A DNA stretch of 64,000 nucleotides, taken from Microvirga mediterraneensis (lineage in GTDB: Bacteria > Pseudomonadota > Alphaproteobacteria > Rhizobiales > Beijerinckiaceae). Location of the stretch: assembly GCF_013520865.1 (NCBI RefSeq), contig NZ_JACDXJ010000001.1, forward strand, positions 2,471,001 through 2,535,000, written 5' to 3'. A program made the translations under genes and the position numbers. Positions 8,769 through 20,963 of the stretch are shown here, piece by piece. The notes beneath the pieces are model-generated. The model had not been told where the DNA came from, did not search any database, and was given only the letters and a program-made list of their open reading frames with translations. The first letter of the stretch is position 1, and every line of letters starts with the position of its first letter.

Positions 8769-8984
8769 TAAGTCGCACGAGGATCGGAAACCCGGGCATC
8801 CGGCGTATGCTGGAGCCGCGTGCCTGATTTCAGTGAGGCTCTGTCCGGCAGGACCGCGGTCATTGCCGGCAGGGCGGGTGAGGCGCGTTCGTTTTTAGGT
8901 AGTGTGTATCTGGGCTCCGCAGGATTATAATGCGGAAGAGTATTCCATCATCATGAAGTGTTCGCCGTGATGGAGGGGAGCGAT

Positions 8985-9197
8985 ATGCCCCGTTACTTTT
9001 TCCATCTCCGTTCGAGAGACCAGTTCATTTGGGATCAGGAGGGAATTGATCTGCCTGATCCCGCCATCGCCAGGGGCGCTGCCGAGAAAGCCGCGACGGA
9101 ACTCCGCGGTGGCCTCCAGGCGGGCGATCCGGTCTGCTGCTGGACCGTCGCCGTGACAGACGAAAGCGATGAACTCATCCACGTGGCATCGCTCTGA
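8985..9197 (+). CDS. DUF6894 family small protein
   Basis: A 70-residue protein beginning MPRYFFHLRS, the usual start of the DUF6894 family of Rhizobiales, followed by an EGIDLPDPAIARGAA helix. Start at 8985 is supported by GGAGGGGAG nine bases upstream; an in-frame start at 8958 lacks one. Function of the family is unknown. Two further members lie at 9912 and 19469. Confidence 0.75.
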   Translation: MPRYFFHLRSRDQFIWDQEGIDLPDPAIARGAAEKAATELRGGLQAGDPVCCWTVAVTDESDELIHVASL

Positions 9198-9404
9198 TGC
9201 GCGTTACGCCAACCATGGCTCCGGGATGAAGAGCCGGCGTCACATCAATGGCGGATGGAACAGAGAAGGGTCTCGATGCAAGTACTAAAGTTTTAACGAG
9301 ATGCCATTCCTGAATGTACAATCTCACATTACTCTACGTTAATGTCTCTTCAATCAGGTCGTGCAATGGTTCTCACGGGTGGCCTGTGAAGTCTGGGGGC
9401 GGAC

Positions 9405-9827
9405 GTGACAGACGAAGAAATCGAAGCCGTTGCTGAAGAACTGGCAAAGGCTGGCGGAACCTCGTGGTATCCTGGGCGCACGCGCGGCGCCCTTCTACGA
9501 TCCGTGAGTGAGAGATACCGGGATCGGGCGAGGCTGGCGATCGCTGCGCTCGACAGGGTCAGAGCCGGCAACGGCGACGACCCTTCCTCGCAGCCGCCCG
9601 AGACCCTATCGTCGCCGGGGCATGCGACCGCAGGATATCCCGATGGAATCCAGGTGGGCGCAACGGTGGTGTATCGTCCTCCGGGAGACCAGAGAGCCAT
9701 TACATGTCGGATCGAGCGGCTCGAGGATGGTCGCGCTTATCTCGTACCTGTTGCGCGGGCGGATATCGGTTGGGTGGCGCTGGATAGTTTCGACCCTGTG
9801 GGGGAAGCCCCGGTCAAGGATGAATGA
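9405..9827 (+). CDS. Conserved hypothetical protein
   Basis: A 140-residue protein from a GTG start. The N-terminal half is helical (EEIEAVAEELAKAGG, then WYPGRTRGALLRSVSERYRD and a RARLAIAALDRVRA helix); the C-terminal half (YPDGIQVGATVVYRPPGDQR... ADIGWVALDSFDPV) looks like a small beta-rich, possibly SH3-like, module. I recall similar N-terminal halves in Methylobacteriaceae proteins but know no function. No signal peptide. Sits between two DUF6894 genes. Confidence 0.6.
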   Translation: MTDEEIEAVAEELAKAGGTSWYPGRTRGALLRSVSERYRDRARLAIAALDRVRAGNGDDPSSQPPETLSSPGHATAGYPDGIQVGATVVYRPPGDQRAITCRIERLEDGRAYLVPVARADIGWVALDSFDPVGEAPVKDE

Positions 9828-9911
9828 CGATCTCTTCCTTAAGATCTCTTCACTTCGCTGCTAAAAAACGCTAGCAGACTTCATCCTGTTCGTGGGGGTG
9901 ACGGTCCCGAT

Positions 9912-10139
9912 ATGCGCTGCTTCTTTCACCTTGTGAACGATCATGAAGAGATCGTCGACAATACAGGGATCGAAGTTCATGACCTGGAGAGCGCAAAGGC
10001 TCAAGCTCTCCTTGCCATCACCGAACTGCGCCAGGAGATCGGCGTCGACATCGAGGATTGGTCCGGATGGCGCCTCGACATCGTTTGCCCGCTGGGCAGA
10101 CTTCTTCACTCCATGATGCTGAACCATACGGTGCATTGA
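9912..10139 (+). CDS. DUF6894 family small protein
   Basis: A 75-residue protein: MRCFFHLVNDHEEIVDNTGI, then VHDLESAKAQAL and a WSGWRLDI strand. It aligns end to end with the protein at 19469 (shared pattern CYFHLVHTHERIIDEAGIEV). A GTGGGGGTGACGG stretch precedes the ATG. Unknown function; probably cytoplasmic. Confidence 0.75.
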   Translation: MRCFFHLVNDHEEIVDNTGIEVHDLESAKAQALLAITELRQEIGVDIEDWSGWRLDIVCPLGRLLHSMMLNHTVH

Positions 10140-10441
10140 AGGGCGCCCTCAGGCGCCGCCATTCATCGCCATTTCGACAGCAAAGCTTTCAATCGATATT
10201 CTACAGCATCGGACCCGGAGGGCCGCATCAGCGGAAACCGGATCCACTTTTCCGCACGAAGCTCTAAGCAACCCGTGAAAACGATACAGTCTGTTGTCAA
10301 TGCCGATGCTTAATGCTGTATCGTAAAACCTTAGTGCGAAAGTAAATCGGACTATTTATTTAAAGTTGTGGAACTAATTTCCTGGGAGACGAGTCTTTTC
10401 ACGCGAGGGGACGAAGGGGGTAACTCCTAGGGAGTAGAGCG
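10140..10441. other. Intergenic region with one dispersed-repeat copy
   Basis: No gene supported. Bases 10198-10267 hold a copy of the dispersed palindromic repeat (see that entry); the rest is AT-richer and carries the promoter region of the glycine-rich protein gene, whose start is preceded by GGGGGTAACTCCTAGGGAG. Confidence 0.6.
10198..10267. repeat. Dispersed intergenic repeat copy
   Basis: Contains ACAGCATCGGACCC and then AAACCGGATCCACTTTTCCG followed by CACGA. The same words recur at 33344-33462 (TACAGTATCGGACCC and AAACCGGACCCACTTTTCCG), so both belong to one family of short interspersed repeats. Confidence 0.6.
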
Positions 10442-11344
10442 ATGGATTCCCGTGAACGGTTAGTGCGCCTCGGCCGTGAGGTTACAGTCTGCAGTGCGGC
10501 GGTTCTTCTGTTTTCTTCATTGTCCTTGCATCCGGCCGAAGCCCGCGACCGCGGGGGACGTTCGGATGGCATCGGCGGCGGGCTCGGCGTGAGCATCGGC
10601 GGCGACAGAGGGATCTCCGCGGGCCTCGGCGCCAATGTCGGTGGTGATCGTGGCCTCGGCGCCGGACTGGGCTTGAGCGTCGGCGGATCGGGTGGAGTCA
10701 ATGCCGGCCTCGGCGCCGATGCCGGTGGGGCGAATGGAATCTCTGCCGGGGCCGGTGCGAATGTCGGCGGCTCGAACGGTGTTTCGGCCGGCCTTGGCGC
10801 GAATGTCGGAGGGGCGAACGGAGTCGATGCGGGCCTCGGAGCCAATGTCGGCGGTTCTTCAGGTGTGAGTGCTGGCGGACGGGCCACCATCGGCGGGTCC
10901 GATGGGATCACCGCCGGTCTTGGGGCGAACATCGGCGGTTCCCAGGGCGTGAACGCCGGAGCGGGCGCCGGCATCGGCGGCTCCAATGGCGTCGATGTGG
11001 GCGTCGGCATCGGGATCGGCGGCGGCACCGGAAGCCGTGCACCGGGCGGCGGAGCGGGCGATGCCGGCGGGACCGGGAATACGGGCAGCACCGGTGGCGT
11101 TGCGAATCCCGGCTCGACGGGAACGGGCAGCGTGCGCAATCCGTCCTCGACCGGCAGCGTCAATCCGGGCCAGCCGGGCCGCTCCGGCCAGATGGATCGC
11201 CTCAGGGCCGAGCTCCGCAACATGAACGAGGACGAGCGCTTGAAGCTGCGCCGCAGCTGCGCCACGGTCTCGGCTTCCCCCGGTGCGTTCGAGTCCGACA
11301 TTCAGGCGCTGTGTAGCCTGATGAGCCGTCTGTCCTCGCGCTGA
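10442..11344 (+). CDS. Exported glycine-rich protein with ten 14-residue tandem repeats
   Basis: A 300-residue protein. Residues 15-33 are a signal-like hydrophobic segment ending near AEA-RD. Residues 53-192 are ten units of 14 residues of pattern GGxxGhxAGLGANV (h is I, L or V), an exact period. A Gly/Ser/Thr/Pro linker follows (to about residue 248), then a charged helical C-terminal domain (MDRLRAELRNMNEDERLKLR) with two cysteines. The repeat could form a glycine-rich beta-solenoid or polyglycine-II bundle; surface adhesion or matrix are guesses. Followed by a strong terminator; monocistronic. Confidence 0.75.
   Translation: MDSRERLVRLGREVTVCSAAVLLFSSLSLHPAEARDRGGRSDGIGGGLGVSIGGDRGISAGLGANVGGDRGLGAGLGLSVGGSGGVNAGLGADAGGANGISAGAGANVGGSNGVSAGLGANVGGANGVDAGLGANVGGSSGVSAGGRATIGGSDGITAGLGANIGGSQGVNAGAGAGIGGSNGVDVGVGIGIGGGTGSRAPGGGAGDAGGTGNTGSTGGVANPGSTGTGSVRNPSSTGSVNPGQPGRSGQMDRLRAELRNMNEDERLKLRRSCATVSASPGAFESDIQALCSLMSRLSSR
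10598..11017 (+). repeat. Ten in-frame 42-bp tandem repeats
   Basis: The coding repeats of the glycine-rich protein: each unit encodes GG at its start and an alanine-glycine-leucine-glycine core. Units differ by many silent and some amino-acid changes, so the array is old, not a recent slippage expansion. Confidence 0.85.
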
Positions 11345-11367
11345 TATGCGCCCCATGCCTAAAGAAG

Positions 11368-11398
11368 AGGCGCGGCCCTGGATGGGCCGCGCCTTTTT
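11368..11398 (+). terminator. Intrinsic terminator
   Basis: Eleven-base stem AGGCGCGGCCC / GGGCCGCGCCT with 5-nt loop and five Ts, 23 bases after the glycine-rich protein stop and just before the end of the convergent methyltransferase gene. Confidence 0.9.
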
Positions 11399-11417
11399 GC
11401 TTTGAGGACCACACGGG

Positions 11418-12227
11418 CTATCGCCAGGCGGTCACCACGAGGGCGCTCATGCGGTTGTCAAAAGCATCCGCGCCGAAGCGCGCCGTGAGGGCTTCCGTCA
11501 CTTTGGTCGTGATGTCGTCGAGCTGCCCCGGAGCCCGCGCCTCGAGTTCGGGGCGCAGAGGGCTGCCCTGGCACAGGCCGATTGCAGGCTCGCGCGGCGA
11601 GGAGGCCCGGGTGACCTTCTCGACCACCTCGATGTCGACATTCTCGAAACCCGCCTGCTGCACCTCTCCGCGGATCCGGTCCGGATCGGAATAGCCGAAC
11701 GGCACGCGTTCGATGAACCGGGGCGGGTTGTCGGGAAAGAGCTTTACGGCGGCATCGGAGACGATGCGGCTGACCTCGTTGTCGTCGAGGGAGTTCCATA
11801 CGCTGAAAACGTGGCGCCCGCCGGGCTTGAGCAGGCGCAAGGCTTCCCGATAGGCCGCCTGCTTGTCGGGATAGAACATGACGCCGAACTGACTGACGAC
11901 AACGTCGAAGGAGGCATCCTCGAACGGAAGTTTCTGGGCGTCGGCCTGCTGCCATTTGACGTTCGGGGCCTGCAGCCGTTGGGCCGCGAGATCGAGCATG
12001 GCCTGGTTGAGATCGGTCGCGACGATCTCGACCGTGGGTGGGAGCGCCTTGGCGAGGGCCCGGGTCACGATGCCCGTCCCGGCTGCCGTCTCGAGGATGC
12101 GGCCCTGGGTAACGTCGCGCAGACGGGCCGCCATGTCCTCGGCGAAAGGTTCGAACAGCAGGGGGCCGAGATGTCGCTCGTAAAGTGCTGGAATCGAACC
12201 GGCAAAGGCTGCATCGGTGGAGCCCAT
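11418..12227 (-). CDS. Class I SAM-dependent methyltransferase
   Basis: A 269-residue methyltransferase of the Methyltransf_11/25 type: motif I ETAAGTGIVT near residue 46, the acidic ATDLNQAML after the second strand, DAQKLPFEDASFD and LLKPGGRHVFSVW downstream. Small-molecule or lipid (ubiquinone-like) substrates are usual; the substrate here is unknown. The ATG at 12227 is chosen because GGAGGAG lies right upstream; that sequence would sit inside the coding region if the ATG at 12239 were used. Confidence 0.85.
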   Translation of the reverse strand: MGSTDAAFAGSIPALYERHLGPLLFEPFAEDMAARLRDVTQGRILETAAGTGIVTRALAKALPPTVEIVATDLNQAMLDLAAQRLQAPNVKWQQADAQKLPFEDASFDVVVSQFGVMFYPDKQAAYREALRLLKPGGRHVFSVWNSLDDNEVSRIVSDAAVKLFPDNPPRFIERVPFGYSDPDRIRGEVQQAGFENVDIEVVEKVTRASSPREPAIGLCQGSPLRPELEARAPGQLDDITTKVTEALTARFGADAFDNRMSALVVTAWR

Positions 12228-12504
12228 CGTCTCCTCCACGGTGAAAGGATGATGATCGCGCCAATGGTCAAGGCGGGCAAGTGTCTCAAAAGGGTAATGC
12301 GAACCGGATTGCCCCGATGCGGGCCGGGTTCTCTCAGGATGCTGTAAGCTTTTGTTTTCTCGCTTCTTTCCGCGTGAAATCGGTTCCTACTTCTGCGCTC
12401 GATGCGCCAACCGGAAAACCCATGGCACTGGGCGCGATGGCATGCTCTCTTGGGCGGCCTCCCGACGGTGCTCGCGAGGACGGGCCCACGTTCCAGGAGC
12501 AAGC

Positions 12505-13281
12505 ATGGCGGCCATTCTGCAGATACCGGCTTGGCTCGGGGCACTCCTCGCGATGCTGCTCGCCATCACTGTTTCCGCTCTCCCTTTCATCGTGCTGCGT
12601 CGGCTCCTGAGCGACGACTTGCCGACGAAGACCCGGGATGTGGCGGAAACGGTCGCGGTGCGTATCGGCACGGTCCATAGCCTCATCCTGGCGCTGGTCT
12701 TCGCGGAGGCGCAGTCCACGCACACGAACCTGCAGCAGGAGGTCTCGAAGGAGATCACCACGATCGAGCATGTCGTGCTGGAATTGAACCAGTGGAACGG
12801 CCCGGAGAAGGAGGTGCTTCGCGGCCAGCTTGCGGCCTATGTGACGGCGGTCCTGCAGAACGAATGGCACGCCGCCGCGCACCCGCGCGGCAGCAGGGAG
12901 GCGCGGCAGGCCTACAACGAGCTCGACATCGGCATCCTCAACCTGAAGGCCGACACGCCCCAGCAGCAATCCCTGCGGGCCCGCATGATCATGAACATGG
13001 ACGATCTTCAGGACCACCGGAAGGCGCGGCTCGCGCTCGCCCATCGCGGCCTGCCAGACCTGTTCTGGTGGATGGCGCTGACCGGTTTCGCCATCACGGT
13101 CGGCTTCTTCCTCATCTTCCCGGCCAACCTCGTGCACATCGCCATCCTGTCCGTATACGGAGCCTATACGGGGCTGGCGCTCTATTTCATCCTGGCCCTG
13201 AGCCACCCCTATGCCGGCCCGGCCGCCATCGACACCGCGCCTTACGAGATGGTGCTGGAGGATGAGTTGAGGGGATCCTAA
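12505..13281 (+). CDS. DUF4239 (bestrophin-like) membrane protein
   Basis: A 258-residue protein with two N-terminal hydrophobic helices (residues 8-30 and 50-75), a soluble helical middle containing KEITTIEHVVLELNQW, and two C-terminal helices (GFAITVGFFLIF and SVYGAYTGLALYFILALSHP). This layout matches DUF4239, a family distantly related to bestrophin channels; ion transport is possible, not shown. AGGAG precedes the ATG at 12505; the longer frame upstream is Cys/Arg-rich and unlikely to be translated. Confidence 0.75.
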   Translation: MAAILQIPAWLGALLAMLLAITVSALPFIVLRRLLSDDLPTKTRDVAETVAVRIGTVHSLILALVFAEAQSTHTNLQQEVSKEITTIEHVVLELNQWNGPEKEVLRGQLAAYVTAVLQNEWHAAAHPRGSREARQAYNELDIGILNLKADTPQQQSLRARMIMNMDDLQDHRKARLALAHRGLPDLFWWMALTGFAITVGFFLIFPANLVHIAILSVYGAYTGLALYFILALSHPYAGPAAIDTAPYEMVLEDELRGS

Positions 13282-13282
13282 A

Positions 13283-13321
13283 GCATCGGCTCCAAAGCGG
13301 ATTGCGCCTTGGAGCCGATGC
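13283..13321. terminator. Long hairpin between convergent genes
   Basis: GCATCGGCTCCAAAG pairs with CTTGGAGCCGATGC across a 10-nt loop, one base past the DUF4239 stop and just before the end of uvrA. The loop word AGCGGATTGC resembles the dispersed repeat at 33344 (AAGCGGATTTGCACTTTGGG), so a repeat copy seems to serve as a bidirectional terminator. Confidence 0.65.
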
Positions 13322-13342
13322 ATTGGCGCTGACGGGGGCGGA

Positions 13343-16324
<2,982 letters not shown>

Positions 16325-16435
16325 TGCCCGCAAAGCCTTGAAGTGGAAGGTCCGGCCTGATTCCAGCCGGCTCCCGGATATGTGGTGCCCCGCCCGCCGA
16401 CGCAATGCGGCGGATGATTCCAGGCTATGATCCTA

Positions 16436-16450
16436 GAACAAAGAGGGTAC
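16436..16450 (-). promoter_or_regulatory. Putative LexA (SOS) box upstream of uvrA
   Basis: GAAC-N7-GTAC (on the uvrA strand GTAC-CCTCTTT-GTTC), one mismatch from the alphaproteobacterial LexA site GTTC-N7-GTTC, with the usual T-rich centre. uvrA is an SOS gene in relatives. A single imperfect match, so moderate confidence. Confidence 0.45.
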
Positions 16451-16490
16451 GACGGGCAAGCGGAGCCTTTGCGAACTCCGATAAACGGAA

Positions 16491-16513
16491 AAGGCCCGCC
16501 GGTGGCGGGCCTT
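16491..16513 (-). terminator. Terminator after the second RTX gene
   Basis: Perfect stem AAGGCCCGCC / GGCGGGCCTT with a 3-nt loop, followed on the minus strand by TTTTCCGTTT; 21 bases past the RTX stop. Confidence 0.75.
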
Positions 16514-16533
16514 CGCGTGGCGCAAGGTTGGTT

Positions 16534-17853
16534 TCAGAGCACGAAGACGAAGTCCGATGCCTTGAGAGCGACCTTGTTGGCCAGGGTTGTCATGTGGACG
16601 AGACCGAATCTCAGTCCGGTTCCATCGGCATCGTAGTAAAGCTTGCCGTCGTCCGTATCGTATAAGAACTGCGCCAGGGTCGAGGTGGGCTTCGGGTCGG
16701 TGCCGAGAACGACCGGATTGACCTTGTCGAAGGTCGGATAGACATCCATGTCGGTGACGTAGTCGTAATACCGGAAGGTGCTGGCACGGATAAGGAAGTA
16801 GTCCTTGCCGGAAAAGTCCGCGATCGTGGACTTCGCATTCGGTGTCAGGATGAATTGGTCATCGCCTTTGCCGCCGATGAGCGTGACGTTGCCGTTGCCG
16901 CTCAGCGTGTCGTCGCCCGTCCCGCCATTGAGAACGATTCCATTGGCCGGGTCCGAGTTGTTCCCATAGGCGGAAAGAACATCGTTGCCCGCGCCGCCAT
17001 TGATCAGGCCGGCCTTGCCGCGGCCCTGGAACGTGTCATTGCCCTTCGAACCCGTGACGACGCTCCCGACATCCATGTCGTCGAAGTAGCCGCTGACCTT
17101 CTCGAACTGCCCGGCCTTGATGCCGTGGTAGCCGACATCGGCGGCCTTCTTGCCCGTGATCTTGGAGAAGTCGAGCGCGTATTTCTCGTAGCCTCCGGTC
17201 GCGGGCCCATAGATCTGTATGCCGAGCGTGTCGACACCCTTGCCTCCCAGGGCGTTGTCCCCGTCGTCGACCCAGACCTTGTCGTCGCCGTCGCCGCCAA
17301 GGAGCTTGTCCTTGTCCGGCATAATCCCGATGCTGGAATAGTTCTCGCGGCCGTCGAGCATATCGTCGCCGGCTCCACCTGACAGGTAGTCGCTCCCATC
17401 GCCGGCGTATAGGGCATCGTCGCCCTTGCCTCCCTCGAGACGGTCGTTCCCCTTGTCTCCAAACAGATAATCGTCGTCGTCGCCGCCGAAAAGCTTGTCG
17501 TTGCCCTCGCCACCGCTCAGGCTGTCCATACCGGCCTCGCCATAGAGGCTGTCATTGCCGTCGTCGCCAACGAGATAGTCCCGTCCCGCGCCGCCGTTGA
17601 GCCTGTCGTTCCCCAGGCCCCCGTAAAGCGAATCGTTGCCTAGACCGCCCAGCAGCTTGTCCGATGCGCCACCGCCAAAGATCGTATCACTGCCGCCACC
17701 GCCGTTCAGCTGGTCGGTGCCGTCATCCCCGAAGATATAGTCGTCGCCCGCTTGGCCATCGAGAATGTCCTTGAACTTCGAGCCGAAGAAGGAGTCGTTC
17801 CCTGAAGTCCCTTTGAGAGCCTTCCTTTTGGTGGTGATACGGTATGTGGTCAT
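16534..17853 (-). CDS. RTX-type calcium-binding repeat protein, larger
   Basis: A 439-residue protein. Residues 10-175 are almost wholly nonapeptide repeats ([20 protein letters not shown] and similar), a long calcium-binding beta-roll starting right at the N-terminus; a middle non-repeat part ([20 protein letters not shown]) is followed by two or three more repeats and the type I secretion-like C-terminus ([20 protein letters not shown]... KASDFVFVL). No enzyme domain. The ATG at 17853 has GGAGG upstream; an in-frame ATG at 17901 has none. The C-terminus resembles that of the RTX protein at 4116, so both probably use the same exporter. Confidence 0.87.
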   Translation of the reverse strand: MTTYRITTKRKALKGTSGNDSFFGSKFKDILDGQAGDDYIFGDDGTDQLNGGGGSDTIFGGGASDKLLGGLGNDSLYGGLGNDRLNGGAGRDYLVGDDGNDSLYGEAGMDSLSGGEGNDKLFGGDDDDYLFGDKGNDRLEGGKGDDALYAGDGSDYLSGGAGDDMLDGRENYSSIGIMPDKDKLLGGDGDDKVWVDDGDNALGGKGVDTLGIQIYGPATGGYEKYALDFSKITGKKAADVGYHGIKAGQFEKVSGYFDDMDVGSVVTGSKGNDTFQGRGKAGLINGGAGNDVLSAYGNNSDPANGIVLNGGTGDDTLSGNGNVTLIGGKGDDQFILTPNAKSTIADFSGKDYFLIRASTFRYYDYVTDMDVYPTFDKVNPVVLGTDPKPTSTLAQFLYDTDDGKLYYDADGTGLRFGLVHMTTLANKVALKASDFVFVL

Positions 17854-18109
17854 GGGTTCCTCCAAGATGCCGGAGTCACATGACATATTATTTCGTATCA
17901 TTCAATTCCGTGCTGTGTCGCCTCGTGCTTCTTCGACCTGAGATCGGGCCGTTCCCGTGGGCCGGGAGTGGAGCCTGAAGGTATGACGTATCGGAAGGGC
18001 CGGTGGAGACCGGATTAATGCCGTGATCATGGGCCAGCATGGTTCATGGGTCAGCATGCGGCTCGGCAGCAATCTTGCCCGAGCCGGGCAATCTCCAGGA
18101 GGGCGGGTC

Positions 18110-18457
18110 ATGGCTCGTCAGACGATCTTATTCGGCAGCGCGTTCCTGTGTCTCGTCGTCCATCCTGCTCTGGCTGGTCCTTGCACGCCGGAGATCGACA
18201 GGGCTCAAGCTCAGGTCGATACCAGGCTGGACGCCATGGCTGGAGCGGGTCCGACCGGCACCGAATCCAAGGCCGCCCTTCTCAGAAGGCAGCCGACGCC
18301 CGCCTCGATCGCGGCGGCCGAGCAGAAACTCGGCGAAGGCAAGCCGGAGGAGGCCGCTCTGGCGGCTCTGGCGCGGGCCAGGGCAGCCGATGCCTCCGGC
18401 GACAAGGGAGGCTGCGACGAGGCTTTGACCCTCGTCCGGAAGGCGCTCGCACAGTGA
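18110..18457 (+). CDS. Small periplasmic hypothetical protein
   Basis: A 115-residue protein with a signal peptide (residues 1-21, ...HPALA-GPCTP). The mature part has two cysteines (GPCTPEIDRA; GGCDEALT) bracketing alanine-rich helices that look like a helical hairpin. AGGAGGGCGGG precedes the ATG. No known family; about 130 bases upstream of ssb but with its own site. Confidence 0.6.
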   Translation: MARQTILFGSAFLCLVVHPALAGPCTPEIDRAQAQVDTRLDAMAGAGPTGTESKAALLRRQPTPASIAAAEQKLGEGKPEEAALAALARARAADASGDKGGCDEALTLVRKALAQ

Positions 18458-18588
18458 GCCTTGTCGCCGCGTCGAACGGCTAAACCCCCTAAACTGGGGA
18501 CAGCCCTGTGCAGAACCCGCTCCACGGCTTGCCGTGGGGGCGCTCCGGCCTCAGAACTCGCCCTCAAGTATGAAAGAGAGGCGCCCCG

Positions 18589-19128
18589 ATGGCAGGCAGT
18601 GTGAACAAGGTGATATTGGTGGGGAACCTGGGTCGGGACCCTGAGGTGCGGCGTCTGTCGAACGGGGAGCCGGTGGTGAACCTGCGGATTGCCACGTCGG
18701 AGACGTGGAAGGACAAGGGCACGGGCGAGCGCAAGGAGAAGACCGAGTGGCACTCGGTGGTGATCTTCAACGAGAACCTGGGCCGGGTGGCGGAGCAGTA
18801 CCTGAAGAAGGGCTCGAAGGTGTATCTGGAGGGGCAGCTGCAGACGCGCAAGTGGACCGACCAGAGCGGCCAGGAGAAGTACACCACCGAGGTGGTGCTG
18901 CAGCGTTTCCGCGGCGAGCTGACGATCCTGGACAGCCGCGGCAGCGGCGGCGGCGCGTCCGAGTACGGCGACGAGGAGCCGGGCCAGATCAGCCGCGGCG
19001 GCGATTTCGGACGCTCGTCCCCGTCGCAGGATCGGCGGCCTGCTCCGTCCTTCGGCGGGGGCGGAGGCAGCAGCAGCGGTGGGGGCGGCTCCCGCTACAA
19101 CGATCTCGACGACGACATTCCGTTCTAG
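18589..19128 (+). CDS. ssb: Single-stranded DNA-binding protein
   Basis: A 179-residue SSB: OB fold in residues 1-112 ([48 protein letters not shown]), a glycine/serine-rich linker and the acidic tip DDDIPF that recruits partner proteins. Works as a tetramer in replication, recombination and repair. The uvrA-ssb-gyrA neighbourhood is usual in Rhizobiales. Codon use is strongly G/C-ending, fitting high expression. Confidence 0.97.
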   Translation: MAGSVNKVILVGNLGRDPEVRRLSNGEPVVNLRIATSETWKDKGTGERKEKTEWHSVVIFNENLGRVAEQYLKKGSKVYLEGQLQTRKWTDQSGQEKYTTEVVLQRFRGELTILDSRGSGGGASEYGDEEPGQISRGGDFGRSSPSQDRRPAPSFGGGGGSSSGGGGSRYNDLDDDIPF

Positions 19129-19187
19129 GATCTCTCGCCGGGGGGGGCGCCTGCCGTTAAGGCACGCGGCAAACCAGGAAGAAATAA

Positions 19188-19217
19188 AGAAGGGCCATCC
19201 GGTTCGATGGCCCTTCT
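19188..19217 (+). terminator. Terminator after ssb
   Basis: Twelve-base perfect stem AGAAGGGCCATC / GATGGCCCTTCT with a 6-nt loop, 60 bases after the ssb stop. Confidence 0.75.
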
Positions 19218-19468
19218 GCCGGCCCAGGGCCTGGATGGCGGAGCGGCCATAAGAGGCGGAGGCCCCCGATTTGTCCCTGAAACGCAACCTTGATTCAGGG
19301 CGGATCGCCCGCAGTTGCAATCTGGAACAATCCTCTGCTGCGGCCTCTCGCCTGGCGTAAAGCCGAAAACTGACCTTGCGTTACATCATAGAAGCTGCTC
19401 ATCTAGCGGCAGCCTCCGGGGCTCTTACGGCTCGGCTGTTGAGTGAATATTTCCAGGATTGTCCTGTC

Positions 19469-19696
19469 GTGCACTGTTACTTTCATCTTGTGCACACGCA
19501 CGAACGGATCATCGACGAGGCAGGGATCGAAGTCTCGGATCTGGAAGCCGCCCATTATCAGGCCATGAAAGCCATTCAGGAATTACGCCAGGAGGGCGAG
19601 GCCGACGAGGTCGACTGGCGCGGCTGGAACCTCGAGGTCGTCGACGAGGCTGGGAAGGTCCTGCTGTCGATTCCGCTCAATGTGGCGCAGCACTGA
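19469..19696 (+). CDS. DUF6894 family small protein
   Basis: Seventy-five residues from a GTG start, giving CYFHLVHTHERIIDEAGIEV at the N-terminus and the same length as the paralogue at 9912; an upstream ATG at 19376 would add 31 non-conserved residues. Helix AAHYQAMKAIQELRQE and strand WRGWNLEVVDEAGKV are shared. Function unknown. Start choice is by homology; the ribosome site is weak. Confidence 0.65.
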   Translation: MHCYFHLVHTHERIIDEAGIEVSDLEAAHYQAMKAIQELRQEGEADEVDWRGWNLEVVDEAGKVLLSIPLNVAQH

Positions 19697-19840
19697 AACC
19701 ACCTCGAACGAGAAGCAGAATGCGAGAAACAGGGCCGTAGCGGAGTAGCGACAAGAACCGCACGAGGGAAATCTCAGGCTTGATGTTTCGGGCGAGGAGT
19801 GGTTAGCCAGCAGGCGCCATCATTCGAAAACGAAGACATC

Positions 19841-20959
19841 ATGAGCTCCTCCTCGCCATCCCTCGACACGCTCCTCACCTGGATCCGCACGGAAAGCCCG
19901 ACCCATGACCGGGCCGGGGTCAACCTGATGATGGATCTCGTCGTCGCGCAGATGCAGGACGCCCCCGTGGCGGTCGAGCGGATCCCGGGCACGGAGGGGC
20001 TGGGCGACGTTCTCGTGCTGCGCGCCGGGCCGCAGACGGCCGAGCCCGGCATTCTGGTCATGTCGCATCTCGATACGGTGCATCCCGTCGGCACCATCGA
20101 GAACGACCTGCCGCTGCGCATCGAGGGCGATCGGCTCTACGGTCCCGGCATCTACGACATGAAGGGCGGGGCCTGGTTCGCGCTCGAAGCCTTCAAGGAT
20201 GTCGCCCGCAGGGGCACGGCGGCGCGGCCCATGGTCTTCCTGGTGACGCCCGACGAGGAGATCGGCTCCCCGATCACCCGCCCGATGATCGAGGATCTCG
20301 GCCGTCGTTCGGCCTATGCGCTCGTGACGGAACCGGCCCGCGACGGCGGCCAGATCGTCACGGCCCGCAAGGGAGTGGGGCGCTTCGACGTGCATGTGGA
20401 AGGCCGCCCGGCCCATGCGGGATCGCGGCACAAGGACGGGCGCAACGCCGTCTACGAGGCCGCGCGGCAGATCCTCGCCATCGAGGCCCTGACCGATTAT
20501 GCGCGCGGGATCACCACCACGGTCGGGATGGTCTCCGGCGGCACGGCGGTGAACACGATCCCGCAGCATTGCCGTTTCCCTGTGGACCTGCGCGTCGAGA
20601 CGGTGGCGGACGGCGAGGCCGTGACGGCCACGATCCTCGGGCTGAAATCCTCCAATCCGGACTTCAAGGTCTCCGTCGCCGGCGGCATGAACCGGCCGCC
20701 CTACGAGCGGAGCGAGGCCACCGCGAAGCTCTTCGACCATGCCAAGTCTCTTGCCGCCGAGATCGGCTTCGATCTGGTCTCAGCGCCCCGCGCCGGCGGC
20801 GGCTCGGACGGCAACTTCACGGCGGCGCTCGGCATCCCGACCCTCGACGGCCTCGGCATCGACGGCGACGGGGCGCACACGCTCCAGGAATACGGCCTGA
20901 TCTCCTCCATCGCGCCGAGGCAGCAGCTCATGGCGCGCCTGCTGGAGACCCTGCGCTGA
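19841..20959 (+). CDS. M20 family metallopeptidase (carboxypeptidase G2-like)
   Basis: A 372-residue dinuclear zinc hydrolase. Metal/catalytic residues are visible: H76 and D78 in SHLDTVHP, D106 in GPGIYDMKGG, E139-E140 in PDEEIG, and a histidine in GDGAHTLQE near the C-terminus; the lid/dimerisation domain carries GRPAHAGSRHKDGRNA. This is the CPG2/ArgE/DapE class, cleaving N-acyl or peptide bonds of amino acids. No signal peptide, so cytoplasmic. In-frame GTG at 19799 is an alternative start. Substrate unknown. Confidence 0.88.
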   Translation: MSSSSPSLDTLLTWIRTESPTHDRAGVNLMMDLVVAQMQDAPVAVERIPGTEGLGDVLVLRAGPQTAEPGILVMSHLDTVHPVGTIENDLPLRIEGDRLYGPGIYDMKGGAWFALEAFKDVARRGTAARPMVFLVTPDEEIGSPITRPMIEDLGRRSAYALVTEPARDGGQIVTARKGVGRFDVHVEGRPAHAGSRHKDGRNAVYEAARQILAIEALTDYARGITTTVGMVSGGTAVNTIPQHCRFPVDLRVETVADGEAVTATILGLKSSNPDFKVSVAGGMNRPPYERSEATAKLFDHAKSLAAEIGFDLVSAPRAGGGSDGNFTAALGIPTLDGLGIDGDGAHTLQEYGLISSIAPRQQLMARLLETLR

Positions 20960-20963
20960 GGGT

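Noticed and set aside
10598..11017. 42-bp tandem repeats considered as a CRISPR array
   Set aside because: Repeats are contiguous without spacers and encode protein in one frame.
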